A DNA stretch of 64,000 bases from Desulfovibrio sp. (GTDB lineage Bacteria > Desulfobacterota > Desulfovibrionia > Desulfovibrionales > Desulfovibrionaceae). This document shows positions 34,463-43,630 of the stretch, piece after piece. The notes under the pieces are model-generated. The model worked only from the letters and a program-made list of their open reading frames with translations, was not told the origin of the DNA and ran no database searches. The number at the start of each line of letters is the position of its first letter. Position 1 is the first letter of the stretch. The position numbers and the translations under genes were made by a program. Where the stretch lies: contig JACQYS010000020.1 of the NCBI GenBank assembly GCA_016208105.1, positions 1 to 64,000 on the forward strand, in the 5' to 3' direction.

Positions 34463-36697
34463 CTAGGCCGCATGCCCCGCACTCGCCCCGGACGCTGTCC
34501 GGGGGGCCCTGGCAACAAGGGGGAGGCTTACTATGAAGCGTGTTCCCTGACCAGGCTCTGACGCCACCTCGATGGTTCCCCCGTGCATGGTGGTGATGAT
34601 GTAATACGACACTGACAGGCCAAGCCCGGTTCCTTGTCCCACTTCCTTGGTGGTGAAGAACGGTTCAAAAATATGATCAAGGACCTCTTGGGCTATCCCC
34701 GGTCCGTTATCGCTTATCTCGATTTTGGCCTCATCTTCCGTCTGCCAGGTGCGGATCGTTATTTCAGGAGCTTCCTGCCCGTCGGCGTCCGCCATGGCCT
34801 GAGCCGCGTTCTTGAAGAGATTGAGAAACACCTGCTCGATCTGGTTACGGTTGACAGGGACCTCTTCCATGCCAGGGGCGCAGTCCCGGCGGACCCGGAT
34901 TTTTTTGAAATCGATCTTTTTTATCAGGTCATAGTCGTTGGCGGCCAGATCCAGGGCTCGCTCGACAAGGTCTTCAACCTTGACCGGAATGTAGCCGGAA
35001 TGAGAGCGACGTGAGAATCCCAACATGTTTGAGACTATTTTTCCAGCCCGTGACCCCAGCTCCCGGATGGACTCGACCTTCTCGAATACCCCCCGCTTCT
35101 CCAGATACCGTTTGAGCGAGGCCAAATCTATCCCGGCTTCGCGCGCCGCCTCCTGGTTGGCCGGCAAGTCCGTGGAAAGCCGCCGGGCCAGGTTCTGGGC
35201 CGACATGATTATGCCCCCGAGCGGATTGTTGATCTCATGGGCCATTCCAGCCGCCAGCCCGCCCACGGTCATCATCTTCTCAGAGTGGACCATCACCTCT
35301 TCCATCCGGATGCGGTCGGTGATGTCATCCAGGCGAAGCACCACGCCGGCGTTCTCTTCCACTGAAACAGGGTAGACGAGCACATCGATGATGCGCCGGC
35401 CCTGCCCGAAATCCATGGTCACCTTCTCCCATTTCACCGCAATTCCAGCCCTGGAGGCTTGCTCCAAGGCCGGCTGGACAACGGCCAGCTGTTTAACCGC
35501 TTCCTGCGGGGTTCTCCCTCTGGCCATAGAGGCAGCAACACCGGTAAGTTTTTCCGCCTCATGATTCCATAGTTCTATGCGCAAGGCGCTGTCGGTGGAG
35601 GCCAAAAACGACGGCATAGCATCCATGATGGAAGAAATCCTGCGGCGGCTCTCCTTCAAGGCGTGCTCCCTGGCCTTCAAGTCGCCGACCATTATCCTGA
35701 AGCTCTCGGCCAGGGGTTCGAATTCCTGGACGCCGGGAGCGATGTCCACTGAGAAATCCCCTTTGGCCACAGCTCGAGCCTGGGACGAGAACGTCGCGAT
35801 GGGACGCAGAAGCTGCGCCTGGAAAGCGTACATGATGAGCACGCTTAAGAGCCCAACCACAATCACCCCGACCAGTGTGTAGCTATAGAGGCTTCTCACT
35901 GACATATAGGCGTGGGAGTTCGGTTCGTAAACGACCACCTGCCAGCCTGATTTGCCAACCGGGGATACACTGGCGATTCCGCTCTCGCCGTTGTAAACGT
36001 CAGGAATAGTTCCTTCAAAACCCTCCTTTCCCCTGCGAACGCTCTCGAGGTTCGACAGGTTTTCCCGCTGCAGGGCTACTTGGGGCATGCAATGCCCTAG
36101 CACCACCCCCTTATCGTCCACCACGGCAGTGAACCCGCCGTGCGTGTGCGGCAGCACCATGGCCAGTTCCGACAATTCGCCGACCCTGAGTTGTATGACC
36201 GCCACACCCCCGGGGACGCGGGCGGAGATGGTGGCCGAAGCCGCAGAGCTCTGGGACGCGATAACGGATTCGGAATAGACCGCTCCTTGAGCCCCGAGAG
36301 CCTTTACAAAAAACGGCTGCGACGAGTAATCCATGCCAAGCAGGTCGGGGTTGGGTGGTGCCACCGCCTGTACGATGCCCTTGTTGTCCAGCATCAAAAA
36401 CAACTCCCGCTCTCCAGTGAAACGCTGGACGTCCGAAACCGCTTTCTGAAGTTCCTTCCCAGACACTCCACCCTCAAGTTGCTTGGACAGGGCGCGCAAG
36501 GCGTACTCTCGATGAGAAAGAACGATGGCAACCTCGCCCGCGAGAGCATGCGCCAGTTCCTGGTTTCTCCTGGCCACATCCTCCCGAATGCGCTCGGCTA
36601 TGCGCCCGAACACAGCGAATTCCAACCCCACTCCGAGGCAGGCCAGCATGGCCAGCCCCGCTATCAGCCTGAACCGGAGACTTGAACTGGAGGGCAT
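34463..36697 (-). CDS. Transmembrane sensor histidine kinase (dCache-HAMP-PAS-HisKA-HATPase)
   Basis: A 744-residue membrane kinase. Two helices (about 9-30 and 275-300) enclose a periplasmic Cache-like domain. A HAMP (300-350), a PAS (355-470), the H-box GMAHEINNPLGGIIMSA (His near 487) and a full ATPase domain follow: N-box LNLFKNAAQAM, G1 SDNGPGI, F-box FEPFFTTKEVGQGTGLGLS. A long inserted helix separates H-box and N-box. It lies six bases after the binding-protein gene, so the pair is co-expressed and likely works together in sensing. No response regulator lies beside it. Confidence 0.92.
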   Translation of the reverse strand: MPSSSSLRFRLIAGLAMLACLGVGLEFAVFGRIAERIREDVARRNQELAHALAGEVAIVLSHREYALRALSKQLEGGVSGKELQKAVSDVQRFTGERELFLMLDNKGIVQAVAPPNPDLLGMDYSSQPFFVKALGAQGAVYSESVIASQSSAASATISARVPGGVAVIQLRVGELSELAMVLPHTHGGFTAVVDDKGVVLGHCMPQVALQRENLSNLESVRRGKEGFEGTIPDVYNGESGIASVSPVGKSGWQVVVYEPNSHAYMSVRSLYSYTLVGVIVVGLLSVLIMYAFQAQLLRPIATFSSQARAVAKGDFSVDIAPGVQEFEPLAESFRIMVGDLKAREHALKESRRRISSIMDAMPSFLASTDSALRIELWNHEAEKLTGVAASMARGRTPQEAVKQLAVVQPALEQASRAGIAVKWEKVTMDFGQGRRIIDVLVYPVSVEENAGVVLRLDDITDRIRMEEVMVHSEKMMTVGGLAAGMAHEINNPLGGIIMSAQNLARRLSTDLPANQEAAREAGIDLASLKRYLEKRGVFEKVESIRELGSRAGKIVSNMLGFSRRSHSGYIPVKVEDLVERALDLAANDYDLIKKIDFKKIRVRRDCAPGMEEVPVNRNQIEQVFLNLFKNAAQAMADADGQEAPEITIRTWQTEDEAKIEISDNGPGIAQEVLDHIFEPFFTTKEVGQGTGLGLSVSYYIITTMHGGTIEVASEPGQGTRFIVSLPLVARAPRTASGASAGHAA

Positions 36698-36703
36698 GTC
36701 ACC

Positions 36704-37861
36704 TTAGTCCTTCACGGCCAGCCTGCCGTTAGCCACGGTCAGAAGAAAAAGCGGACGTTTGGCGTCCCCAAACTCATCCAAAAAGAATTCCGCTTGAAGC
36801 CCCTGGTGCGGGTTATTCTCCAAAATGGCGTTTTTTAACTGTCCGCCTCTGGCATTGGGCTCACGCTTCAGCGCTCTTGCTAAAACCATGACCGCTTCAT
36901 AATTGAACATGCTGGATGATTCAGGAGCCCTGCCGAACCGGGCGGAAAAGGCATCGCTGAATTCCTGATAAGCAGGGGATCGGCTGCCGGGATCAAATGA
37001 TTCTATGGAGACGACTCCTTCTACGGCCTTGCCCCCGCTGCGCACGAGTTCCACTGACATCCCCCACGTGGAGGAAAACAAGGGAACGGCCTGATTGTTT
37101 AGCCGCAGGCGCTGACACATGACCGCCGTGTCCAGCGGGCTTGAAACCAACACAATTCCATCCGGGTTTGAGGCGAGAGCTTCCTTGGCCAAATCCATAA
37201 AGGACGGCGCCTGCCTGGCATCATATTCAATAATGCTGAAATTCGTCCCGCCCGCGTTCAAAAAACCCTTTTTTGTATTCCGAACGGCCGAGGCCGTGTA
37301 GGCCTCGTTCGTCGTATCAACCAAGGCCGCCAGCGATTTCAATTTGAGCGGGCCGGCGCAATAGCTACCCAGCTCAACGGAACAGTCAGCGGTCGTGGGC
37401 GCCATGCGGATAAAAAGATCGTCCTTGCCGGAAAACTCGTCGGACGAAGCCGTAGGACTCACCAGCAGCATGTCCAATTCCCGGGATGCGGCGATCATGG
37501 GCCTGGCCATGGTACTGGCGAAGGGGCCTATGACCGCGCAGGCATTCTGTTCCGCAAGCTGCCTCACCGATTGGCGAGCCATCTCGGCATCAAACCCGTC
37601 ATCAAGAATTAACAATCTAACAGGCCTTCCGGACACCCCGCCGCGTGCGTTGAGGTGTTCGACAGCCAGCACAGCACCATCCCGTCCGGCAACAGCCAGG
37701 GCTGAATACTTTCCGGACAGGCTTGAAACGTAGCCGAGAAAGAGAGGCTTTGGTTGGGCGGGCGAGCCGAAGGTCAAGAAGAGTGTAGCAGCCAGCACCG
37801 CCAGCGCCGAGCCAATCCAAATGAACCGTTCCATGCTCCCGCTTAAGGATTGTCCGGCCAC
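36704..37861 (-). CDS. LivK-like periplasmic binding protein paired with a kinase
   Basis: A 385-residue type-1 periplasmic binding protein (Leu/Ile/Val-binding or receptor-ligand type). An N-terminal hydrophobic segment (about 11-31) may be a signal or anchor. LFLGYVSSLSGKYSALAVAGRDGAVLAVEHLNARGG is the family start. A GTG at 37861 follows GGAG and is kept as the start; an ATG at 37834 is possible. No permease or ATPase gene accompanies it. It precedes the sensor kinase, so it probably binds a ligand for that kinase, not for transport. Confidence 0.85.
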   Translation of the reverse strand: MAGQSLSGSMERFIWIGSALAVLAATLFLTFGSPAQPKPLFLGYVSSLSGKYSALAVAGRDGAVLAVEHLNARGGVSGRPVRLLILDDGFDAEMARQSVRQLAEQNACAVIGPFASTMARPMIAASRELDMLLVSPTASSDEFSGKDDLFIRMAPTTADCSVELGSYCAGPLKLKSLAALVDTTNEAYTASAVRNTKKGFLNAGGTNFSIIEYDARQAPSFMDLAKEALASNPDGIVLVSSPLDTAVMCQRLRLNNQAVPLFSSTWGMSVELVRSGGKAVEGVVSIESFDPGSRSPAYQEFSDAFSARFGRAPESSSMFNYEAVMVLARALKREPNARGGQLKNAILENNPHQGLQAEFFLDEFGDAKRPLFLLTVANGRLAVKD

Positions 37862-38168
37862 GGCTCTCCGGAATCAATCCAATGTAAACCGCATTCTCGG
37901 TAAGGGGTCGTGCTCAAACGGCAAAGGACCACAGCCAAAGGCCCGCCTGCCCAAGTCACAAAACCGATGCCGCCCGGATTCTGCCACATGGGCCAAGGCC
38001 GGTAAGGCCGCCACATTCCCGGCGGATTTAAGGTTACTTTTATCCGCTACTTTGGGTGCATACGGATTGGGCTGACAGCTGTCAAACTGTCACGGCGTTG
38101 GCACCAGACGAGTTTGGTCATTGCCTGCCCGCTGGAGGGGGGGTGGTATCAGGCTTTAGGATTCTGGC
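37862..38168. other. Spacer with a TGACAG/CTGTCA operator-like palindrome
   Basis: 307 bases before the binding-protein/kinase operon. A perfect 12-base palindrome (TGACAGCTGTCA, 38073-38084) is followed after one A by another half-site (ACTGTCA, to 38092). It could be a regulator site. No gene was found. Confidence 0.45.
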
Positions 38169-38321
38169 TCAGCCGAGCCAGGTGAGGGAATAGAGTCTGG
38201 CGTATACCAGGGAAACTAACCTTGCATTGGCCTTACCGAATCCGCAATTTCTCAGCCGGCAGTAAATGTGCGCCGGATTGAGCCTGTGTTGTAAATAATT
38301 GCGCAGCACTTTCCTTATCAT
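38169..38321 (-). CDS. 50-residue basic small protein, probably conserved
   Basis: A basic protein of 50 residues: an LNPAHIYCRLRNCGFG core, then KANARLVSLVYARLY. The start follows GGGAGG by six bases. The pattern NP-x-H-x-Y-C-R-L-R resembles small proteins that I recall from desulfovibrios, but I cannot check this. Two cysteines flank the RLRN. A hairpin (38164-38181) overlaps the stop codon. Function unknown; it is too basic and short for a membrane protein. Confidence 0.55.
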   Translation of the reverse strand: MIRKVLRNYLQHRLNPAHIYCRLRNCGFGKANARLVSLVYARLYSLTWLG

Positions 38322-38449
38322 GGCTGCCTCCCGCCGGTGGAACCGGGCTTCACAGAAACATGCATTACGCATGCCGGATTTTCAGGGGATGAATTGCCTG
38401 AAGTCCTGCACTACTTATCGGTCGTGCCCCCGAGAGGGTTTAGGCCAAA

Positions 38450-38472
38450 ATGAAGGGGGCCTTGCGGCCCCC
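38450..38472 (-). terminator. Terminator after the Ala/Lys/Pro-rich exported protein
   Basis: GGGGGCC and GGCCCCC arms (38455-38461, 38466-38472) with a four-base loop; on the minus strand a T-rich tract (TTCATTTT) follows. Confidence 0.65.
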
Positions 38473-38497
38473 GGTACATTTTTCCCTGCAGCGAGCC

Positions 38498-38890
38498 CTA
38501 GTTGACCTTCACCTGGCTTTCCGGCGTTTTTGAAGTCGACACCGGTTTGGCTTCAGTCGGCTTTTTGGCTTCAGCCGCGATACCATTTTTCACGTCCTTC
38601 CCGGCCGCCTTGGACTCCGTCACTGGTTTGGTCTCCATGGGTGCGGCCTTCCCGCCCCCGGCAGGCACTTCCTTGGTGGCCTTGTGGTCCTTGGCAGGTG
38701 TCTTGACCGTTTCTGTTGTTGCGGGAGGCGTTACAGTCTTGACGGCCTCCGGCTTCTTCACTTCAGTGGCGACAGCGGCCTTCGCCGGCTCCTTTGCGGA
38801 AGAGTCCACAGCGGCTTTATCCAAGGCAAAAGCCAAAGGTGCTGTCAACACAAGAGCGCCAATAACACTTGTAGCAATGATGCGTTTCAT
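38498..38890 (-). CDS. Exported low-complexity Lys/Ala/Thr/Pro-rich protein
   Basis: A 130-residue protein with a signal peptide (MKRIIATSVIGALVLTAPLAFA) followed by a disordered region rich in Lys, Ala, Glu, Thr and Pro, with loosely repeated segments such as VKTVTPPATTETVKTP and AEAKKPTEAKPVSTSK. There is no cysteine for lipidation. It would be a flexible periplasmic or surface protein. GGAGAT lies before the ATG. Function unknown. It is transcribed alone and ends at a hairpin. Confidence 0.7.
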   Translation of the reverse strand: MKRIIATSVIGALVLTAPLAFALDKAAVDSSAKEPAKAAVATEVKKPEAVKTVTPPATTETVKTPAKDHKATKEVPAGGGKAAPMETKPVTESKAAGKDVKNGIAAEAKKPTEAKPVSTSKTPESQVKVN

Positions 38891-39308
38891 TACATCTATC
38901 TCCACTTTCTTGTTGTTATTGCGAGCAACGGCACCTACAACAGGCGCCATTCACGCACGACTTCTTCAAAGCATCAACCGTGCCAAACCACATGTTGGCA
39001 TTAGGAGCCGCTCGCAAGACACTCTCTGCGCAATACAACAACAAAAGTACGTTTTTTTCTCTTTCGACGTGCAGTTGATTACACTTTTTTCACTTCCCCC
39101 CTCGTCTGGGGCAGGGTGCGCCCCGGAAGCACAAGCAACAAACGGACACTGATCCAAGCGATTTGTGGTTCAGCCCGAACCCAAACCTGGCCCGCCTGTC
39201 ATCAAGGCCCTACCGGCCGCATTCACCCACAATCCGACCACGGTTCAGCCCTCCGTGGCTGGCTCGGAATTGACGAACACGGCGCTCGGCAAATACTATC
39301 TTGGTTCC
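38891..39308. other. Divergent spacer before eboD with a possible promoter
   Basis: 418 bases. TTGACG (39270-39275) and TACTAT (39294-39299) with an 18-base spacer would start transcription a few bases before the eboD ATG, which would make that mRNA almost leaderless. An in-frame extension of eboD back to 39165 reads as low-complexity and is not favoured. Confidence 0.35.
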
Positions 39309-40448
39309 ATGACAAAAATCATCCGACAGAGCATAGCGGTCTCGTATGACTTCCCGGTGATCTTTACCCGTAACGCCTTCGATCCCGGAAATCCCGTCCT
39401 CGCGGACATCCTGGCCCAAGCCGGGCCAGACCGGCACCGGCTGGCCGCCGTTGTGGACAACGGCGTGGCCCGGGCTTTTCCCGGGATGGAGCAGAAAATC
39501 GCCCTCTATTTCCAAAACAGGCCCGTGGGCCTCCTAGCCACGCCGGTTCTTACTGTTCCGGGAGGCGAAGGCGCCAAGGCGGATATGAGCGTTTACCAGG
39601 CGGTGCTCAACCTCATCTTCAACGCCAAGTTGTGCCGGCAATCCTTCCTGCTGGTGGTGGGGGGTGGCGCGGTGCTGGATTCGGCGGGTTTCGCGGCAGC
39701 CACGGCCCACAGGGGGGTGCGCCTGATACGAATGCCCTCCACAGCGCTTGGGCAAAACGATGCGGGGGTGGGGGTGAAAAACGCGGTCAACCTTTTCGGC
39801 CGCAAGAACTTCCTGGGGTCGTTTGCACCTCCATACGCGGTGGTGAACGATCATTCCCTGCTTGAAGGGTTGCCGCTGCGAGAACGCCGGGCAGGCTTGG
39901 CCGAGGCGGTCAAGATCTCGCTCATCAAGGACAAGGCTTTCTTTGAGAGACTCTGCCGCGACCAGGACAAGCTGATGGAGCTGGAATCCTCAGCATTCGA
40001 CTATTCCATTGAGCGTTGCGCCGAACTCCATCTGGAGCACATTGCCACCGGCGGGGACCCGTTCGAGTTCGGCTCTTCCAGGCCCTTGGACTTCGGGCAC
40101 TGGGCCGCGCACGCTCTGGAGGAAACCACCGGGGGCGAACTGGGGCACGGCGAGGCCGTGGCCATCGGAGTGGCGCTGGACAGCGTGTACTCCAACCTCA
40201 CCGGGCTTTTGCCGAAGCCGGACCTGGAGCGAATTCTGGCGCTCCTTCCTGGTCTGGGGTTCACCCTCTGGCACCCGGCTCTGGAGTCCCTGGACCTTGA
40301 AGCAGCCATGGAAGCCTTCCGGGAACACCTTGGCGGACGGCTTTTCCTAAGCCTCATCACCGGGCTCGGCTCAAGCGTGGAAGTAAACGAGGTGGATTTT
40401 AGGCTCATGGGCCTGGCCGTTGCCAGCCTCAAGGAGCGCTTCTCGTGA
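39309..40448 (+). CDS. eboD: EboD-like sugar-phosphate cyclase (3-dehydroquinate synthase fold)
   Basis: About 379 residues of the dehydroquinate-synthase fold. SYDFPVIFTRNAFDPGNPVLAD opens like EboD; VVGGGAVLDSAGFAAATAHRG holds the NAD loop; MPSTALGQNDAGVGVKNAVNLFGRKNFLGSFAPP is the cyclase motif. Zn ligands are in GLAEAVKISLIKD, DFGHWAAHALEE and GHGEAVAIG. EboD belongs to the ebo cluster, which takes part in transport or making of secreted natural products in several bacteria. Here only eboD and eboE are present. The upstream start is uncertain. It overlaps eboE by four bases (GTGA). Confidence 0.8.
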   Translation: MTKIIRQSIAVSYDFPVIFTRNAFDPGNPVLADILAQAGPDRHRLAAVVDNGVARAFPGMEQKIALYFQNRPVGLLATPVLTVPGGEGAKADMSVYQAVLNLIFNAKLCRQSFLLVVGGGAVLDSAGFAAATAHRGVRLIRMPSTALGQNDAGVGVKNAVNLFGRKNFLGSFAPPYAVVNDHSLLEGLPLRERRAGLAEAVKISLIKDKAFFERLCRDQDKLMELESSAFDYSIERCAELHLEHIATGGDPFEFGSSRPLDFGHWAAHALEETTGGELGHGEAVAIGVALDSVYSNLTGLLPKPDLERILALLPGLGFTLWHPALESLDLEAAMEAFREHLGGRLFLSLITGLGSSVEVNEVDFRLMGLAVASLKERFS

Positions 40449-41593
40449 ACGACAAGCGGCGCCTCCCCGTCACCTATTGCACCAACATCCACCCTGGCGA
40501 ATCCTGGGCGGCCACGCTCTTAAGCCTTGAAACGCACACTGTGGCCGTGAAAGACGCTGTCTGCCCGGCCAGCCCGTTCCCCGTGGGGCTTCGCGTGTCC
40601 GGACAGGCCAGCCGGGAGATCGACCACCGGGAAGCCGGACGGTTCAAGGAATGGCTCGACAGCAACGGCCTTTTCGTCGTCACGATGAACGGATTCCCCT
40701 ACGGAACGTTCCACGACAGTCCGGTCAAGGCCCAGGTATACCAACCGGACTGGCGCTCCCCGGTCAGGCTCGAATACACTCTGCGACTGGCCGAACTTCT
40801 GTCCCGATGGCTGCCTGAAGGAATGGATGGATCCATATCCACGGTTCCAGTGGGGTTTAAGGCCGACTTCGATCCCTCCCAGACAGAACTGGCCCGGCAA
40901 AACCTTATCCGAGCCTTGCAGGGTCTCGACGCTTTGGCGCAGCGCACGGGCAAACGCATCCGGCTCTCGCTCGAACCCGAGCCCGGCTGCTTGCTGGAAA
41001 CCACCCCCGAATTGGTGGTTTTTTTCGCCAACCTGAAAGTTTCAGACACACTCCGTGAACACCTGGCCGTCTGCTACGACTGCTGCCACCAGGCCCTACA
41101 GTTCGAAGATCCGGGCCAGTCGCTCAGGCTCTTGGAGGACAATTCGATTTGCATCGGCCACGTCCAGGTATCCTCGGCCCTGCACCTGCCCTGCCCCGAC
41201 CTTTCCCGCCTGTCCCGCTTCGACGAGCCGGTGTACCTGCACCAGTGTGTTGCCAGGCATGGAAACGGCAGCCTTGAACGCTTTGACGATCTGGGGCTGG
41301 CCCTGGGCGCAACCGGTGGCGCACACAAGGATACCCCGGGCGCTTGCGCGGAAGACACCGAGTGCTGGAGGGTGCATTTCCATCTGCCGGTCTTTCTGCC
41401 CGAACTTCCGGAATGCCTGACCACTCAGGAGTTTCTGAAACAATTCCTTCCGATGCTGCCAGCCGATGTTCCATTGGAGGTGGAGACCTACACCTTCGCC
41501 GTCCTCCCCAGAGAGCTTCAAACCGCAACAGTGGTGGAATCGATCGTCAGAGAAATCGAATGGGTGGATTCTTGCCGCCGCGGTTTGGTGTAA
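40445..41593 (+). CDS. eboE: EboE-like metabolite-traffic protein (TIM barrel)
   Basis: A 382-residue protein of the xylose-isomerase-like TIM-barrel fold. Features are RLPVTYCTNIHPGESW (the usual EboE start), NGFPYGTFH, LSLEPEPGCLLE and CYDCCHQALQFEDP (metal site candidates E/H/D) and HFHLPVF near 320. It starts with GTG inside the eboD stop. EboE is found in ebo clusters with EboABCDF; the other members are not in this window. It runs convergently into the Dlt-like operon with a terminator between the two. Confidence 0.8.
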   Translation: MNDKRRLPVTYCTNIHPGESWAATLLSLETHTVAVKDAVCPASPFPVGLRVSGQASREIDHREAGRFKEWLDSNGLFVVTMNGFPYGTFHDSPVKAQVYQPDWRSPVRLEYTLRLAELLSRWLPEGMDGSISTVPVGFKADFDPSQTELARQNLIRALQGLDALAQRTGKRIRLSLEPEPGCLLETTPELVVFFANLKVSDTLREHLAVCYDCCHQALQFEDPGQSLRLLEDNSICIGHVQVSSALHLPCPDLSRLSRFDEPVYLHQCVARHGNGSLERFDDLGLALGATGGAHKDTPGACAEDTECWRVHFHLPVFLPELPECLTTQEFLKQFLPMLPADVPLEVETYTFAVLPRELQTATVVESIVREIEWVDSCRRGLV

Positions 41594-41635
41594 GAAGAGA
41601 CCGAACGCAGCTTCGCCCTCCTGGTTTGACAAAAG

Positions 41636-41662
41636 AAAAACCCCGCCAAAAAGCGCGGGGTA
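41636..41662 (-). terminator. Terminator of the Dlt-like operon
   Basis: CCCCGC and GCGGGG arms around a CAAAAAGC loop (41641-41660), with TTTTTCTTTT on the minus strand just after. It is 28 bases past the adenylating-enzyme stop and also separates it from eboE. Confidence 0.8.
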
Positions 41663-41689
41663 AACACATCAACAGAACTTTCCAGCCTG

Positions 41690-43303
41690 TCAGCTTCCCC
41701 CAAGGCGTTCCCTTACAGCCTCGCTCACGGCTTTGCGATCCACTTTGCCGTTGGCATTGCGAGGTAACTCCTTAAAGAACAGCACACGGCCTGGGAGCAT
41801 GTACGAGGGCAGAAGTTTGGACACCTCCTCCAGAAGCGCTTCCTCGGCGTGTTCTCCGTCGCGGGCTGGGCCGGAAATGGCGATGGCCAGTTCCGGTTCG
41901 GCCGCCCCCGGCACGAGCAGGGCCGCTGTTTCCAATACCCCGGGCAGGCTTCCGAAAGCAGCCTCCACATCCTCCAGTTCCACACGCTGGCCGCGAATTT
42001 TCACCTGGTTGTCCGCCCTGCCCATGTAAAAGATCACGCCTGATTCGTCGGCCAGGGCCAGATCGCCAGTGTCGTAGACCATGTCCCCCAACTCCGGGTT
42101 GATGGGATTGACAATAAAGGCCTTGGCGGTTTTGTAGGGGTCCCGCCAGTATCCGGCGGTAACCTGCGCTCCGCGTATCATGAGCCGCCCGGCGGTTCCG
42201 GGAGGAACGGGCCGGTTGTCCTTGTCCAGGATCAGGCATTCGGCCTGGGCCGTGGGCAACCCGATGGGGATGGACTTGCCCGGAAGGACCGTGTCGATGG
42301 CATGGTGCGCCACCACGATGGTTGACTCTGTCGGGCCGTAGAAGTTGTACATGGCGCAATTTGGAAGGGCCTCGCGCCAAGCTTGGGCCATGCCGGGCAG
42401 CAGAGGTTCGCCGGCAAAGATGGCGGCCCGGAGTTCCGGGAATGCCCCAGGCGTGAGCTGCCGGGTCTTCACCATCATGGATATCACAGAGGGCACGCTG
42501 TTCCAGCAGGTGATGCCCCGCTTGCGGATGAACGGGCCGGGGAAGGCCTTTTCCCCAGCCGTCTCCAGCGGATGGACGCTGGCTCCCGCGAAGAACGCCC
42601 CGAAGATGTCCTGGACGGAAATATCGAAGGTGGGACTGGCGTGGTTGGAAAGACGGTCACCTGGGTTCACGGCCAGTCGCTTGACGAACCAATCCAGATA
42701 CGCCCTGGCATTGGCGTGGCGCACCATGACGCCTTTTGGGCGGCCGGTGGAGCCGGAAGTATAGAGCAGGTAGGCCAGATCGTGGCTGATGTTCCGCTGT
42801 GGCTTCGGGGCGGCGGCGTTTGCCGCGTCGTCCATGCAAGCCAGTTCTCCCGCAGCGGAGAGGCCTACGGGCAGGTCTTCAGGGAGCGCTCCGTCCATGA
42901 CCACCACGATCTTGGGCCTCAGCCCGCATTCCGAAATGGCGGCGGCCAGAAAAGGCAGCATCGCGTTTGAAGTCAACAGCGCTTCAGGCGCGGCGTCCTC
43001 CAGGACGCGGGCAATTCGCGAAGGCGGATTGTTCACTCCGAGCGGCAGATAGCAGCCGTCCGCCCTGAGCACGCCGAGCATGGCCGTCACGCACTCCACC
43101 GAACTTTCGAGCAGGATGCCCCCGCGCGCTCCCCGTGAAAAACCCGCCTCCTGCAGCAGCCTGGCCAACTTCCATGCCCGGCCGTGCAAGGCGGAATAGC
43201 TCACTGTCTCCTGGGAACCCACCACGGCCGGAGCGTCCGGGGTGCGCCCCGCCCAACCCTCCACGGCCATATGGATGAGATGTGGAGAGAGGGCTCCGCT
43301 CAT
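41690..43303 (-). CDS. DltA-like amino-acid adenylating enzyme
   Basis: A 537-residue ANL-type adenylation enzyme. Core motifs are intact: YLLYTSGSTGRPKGVMV (A3), NFYGPTESTIVVAHH (A5), YDTGDLALADESG (A7), GRADNQVKIRGQRVELEDVE (A8) and ANGKVDRKAV (A10 lysine). The FDISVQDIF segment holds the Asp that grips an amino group, so the substrate is an amino acid. It would load the carrier encoded just upstream. It is longer than typical DltA (about 500). The ATG at 43303 overlaps the carrier stop (ATGA). The exact amino acid is not readable; D-alanine by analogy. Confidence 0.88.
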   Translation of the reverse strand: MSGALSPHLIHMAVEGWAGRTPDAPAVVGSQETVSYSALHGRAWKLARLLQEAGFSRGARGGILLESSVECVTAMLGVLRADGCYLPLGVNNPPSRIARVLEDAAPEALLTSNAMLPFLAAAISECGLRPKIVVVMDGALPEDLPVGLSAAGELACMDDAANAAAPKPQRNISHDLAYLLYTSGSTGRPKGVMVRHANARAYLDWFVKRLAVNPGDRLSNHASPTFDISVQDIFGAFFAGASVHPLETAGEKAFPGPFIRKRGITCWNSVPSVISMMVKTRQLTPGAFPELRAAIFAGEPLLPGMAQAWREALPNCAMYNFYGPTESTIVVAHHAIDTVLPGKSIPIGLPTAQAECLILDKDNRPVPPGTAGRLMIRGAQVTAGYWRDPYKTAKAFIVNPINPELGDMVYDTGDLALADESGVIFYMGRADNQVKIRGQRVELEDVEAAFGSLPGVLETAALLVPGAAEPELAIAISGPARDGEHAEEALLEEVSKLLPSYMLPGRVLFFKELPRNANGKVDRKAVSEAVRERLGGS

Positions 43304-43542
43304 GATTCCAGCACCTCCTGTTCCCGCAAGAACACCTGAATGCTTTGCACGGAAGTCAACTCGCCAATCAAATCGGGGGAGATAGGCACGCCGGCCCAAT
43401 CCTCCAGGGCGAGAATAAGGTCCACGTGCGCAAGCGAGCTCCAGCCCCTGGTCTTACCCATGGCCCCGTCGGGGCCGATGTCTTCAACCGCCAGGGTTTT
43501 GCTGAAGAAACTGCTGAACTCCTGGATCGAACGTTTGGTCAT
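43300..43542 (-). CDS. DltC-like acyl/peptidyl carrier protein
   Basis: An 80-residue carrier protein, close to DltC in length. Helix 2 has GWSSLAHVDLILALEDWAG, where S36 (followed by Leu) is the phosphopantetheine site; the usual Asp before it is Ser. It is acidic and helical. It would carry the activated amino acid from the adenylating enzyme to the MBOAT protein. It overlaps the adenylating gene by four bases and follows the extracytoplasmic protein gene after an 88-base gap. Confidence 0.85.
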   Translation of the reverse strand: MTKRSIQEFSSFFSKTLAVEDIGPDGAMGKTRGWSSLAHVDLILALEDWAGVPISPDLIGELTSVQSIQVFLREQEVLES

Positions 43543-43630
43543 GGCAACTTCACTCTCTGGATGCTCCGTGCTTCAACGGAGACGGCGGCAAAACCGTCGT
43601 GCGTTTTACTCCGAAGGTCATTGTGACGCG

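Noticed and set aside
38502-39152. 216-codon plus-strand open frame opposite the Lys/Ala-rich exported protein
   Set aside because: The minus strand has a clear signal peptide and ribosome site; the plus-strand frame is its mirror.
42000-43303. Adenylating enzyme as part of an NRPS
   Set aside because: No condensation or thioesterase domain nearby; a separate 80-residue carrier, MBOAT and DltX-like protein fit a Dlt-like pathway better.
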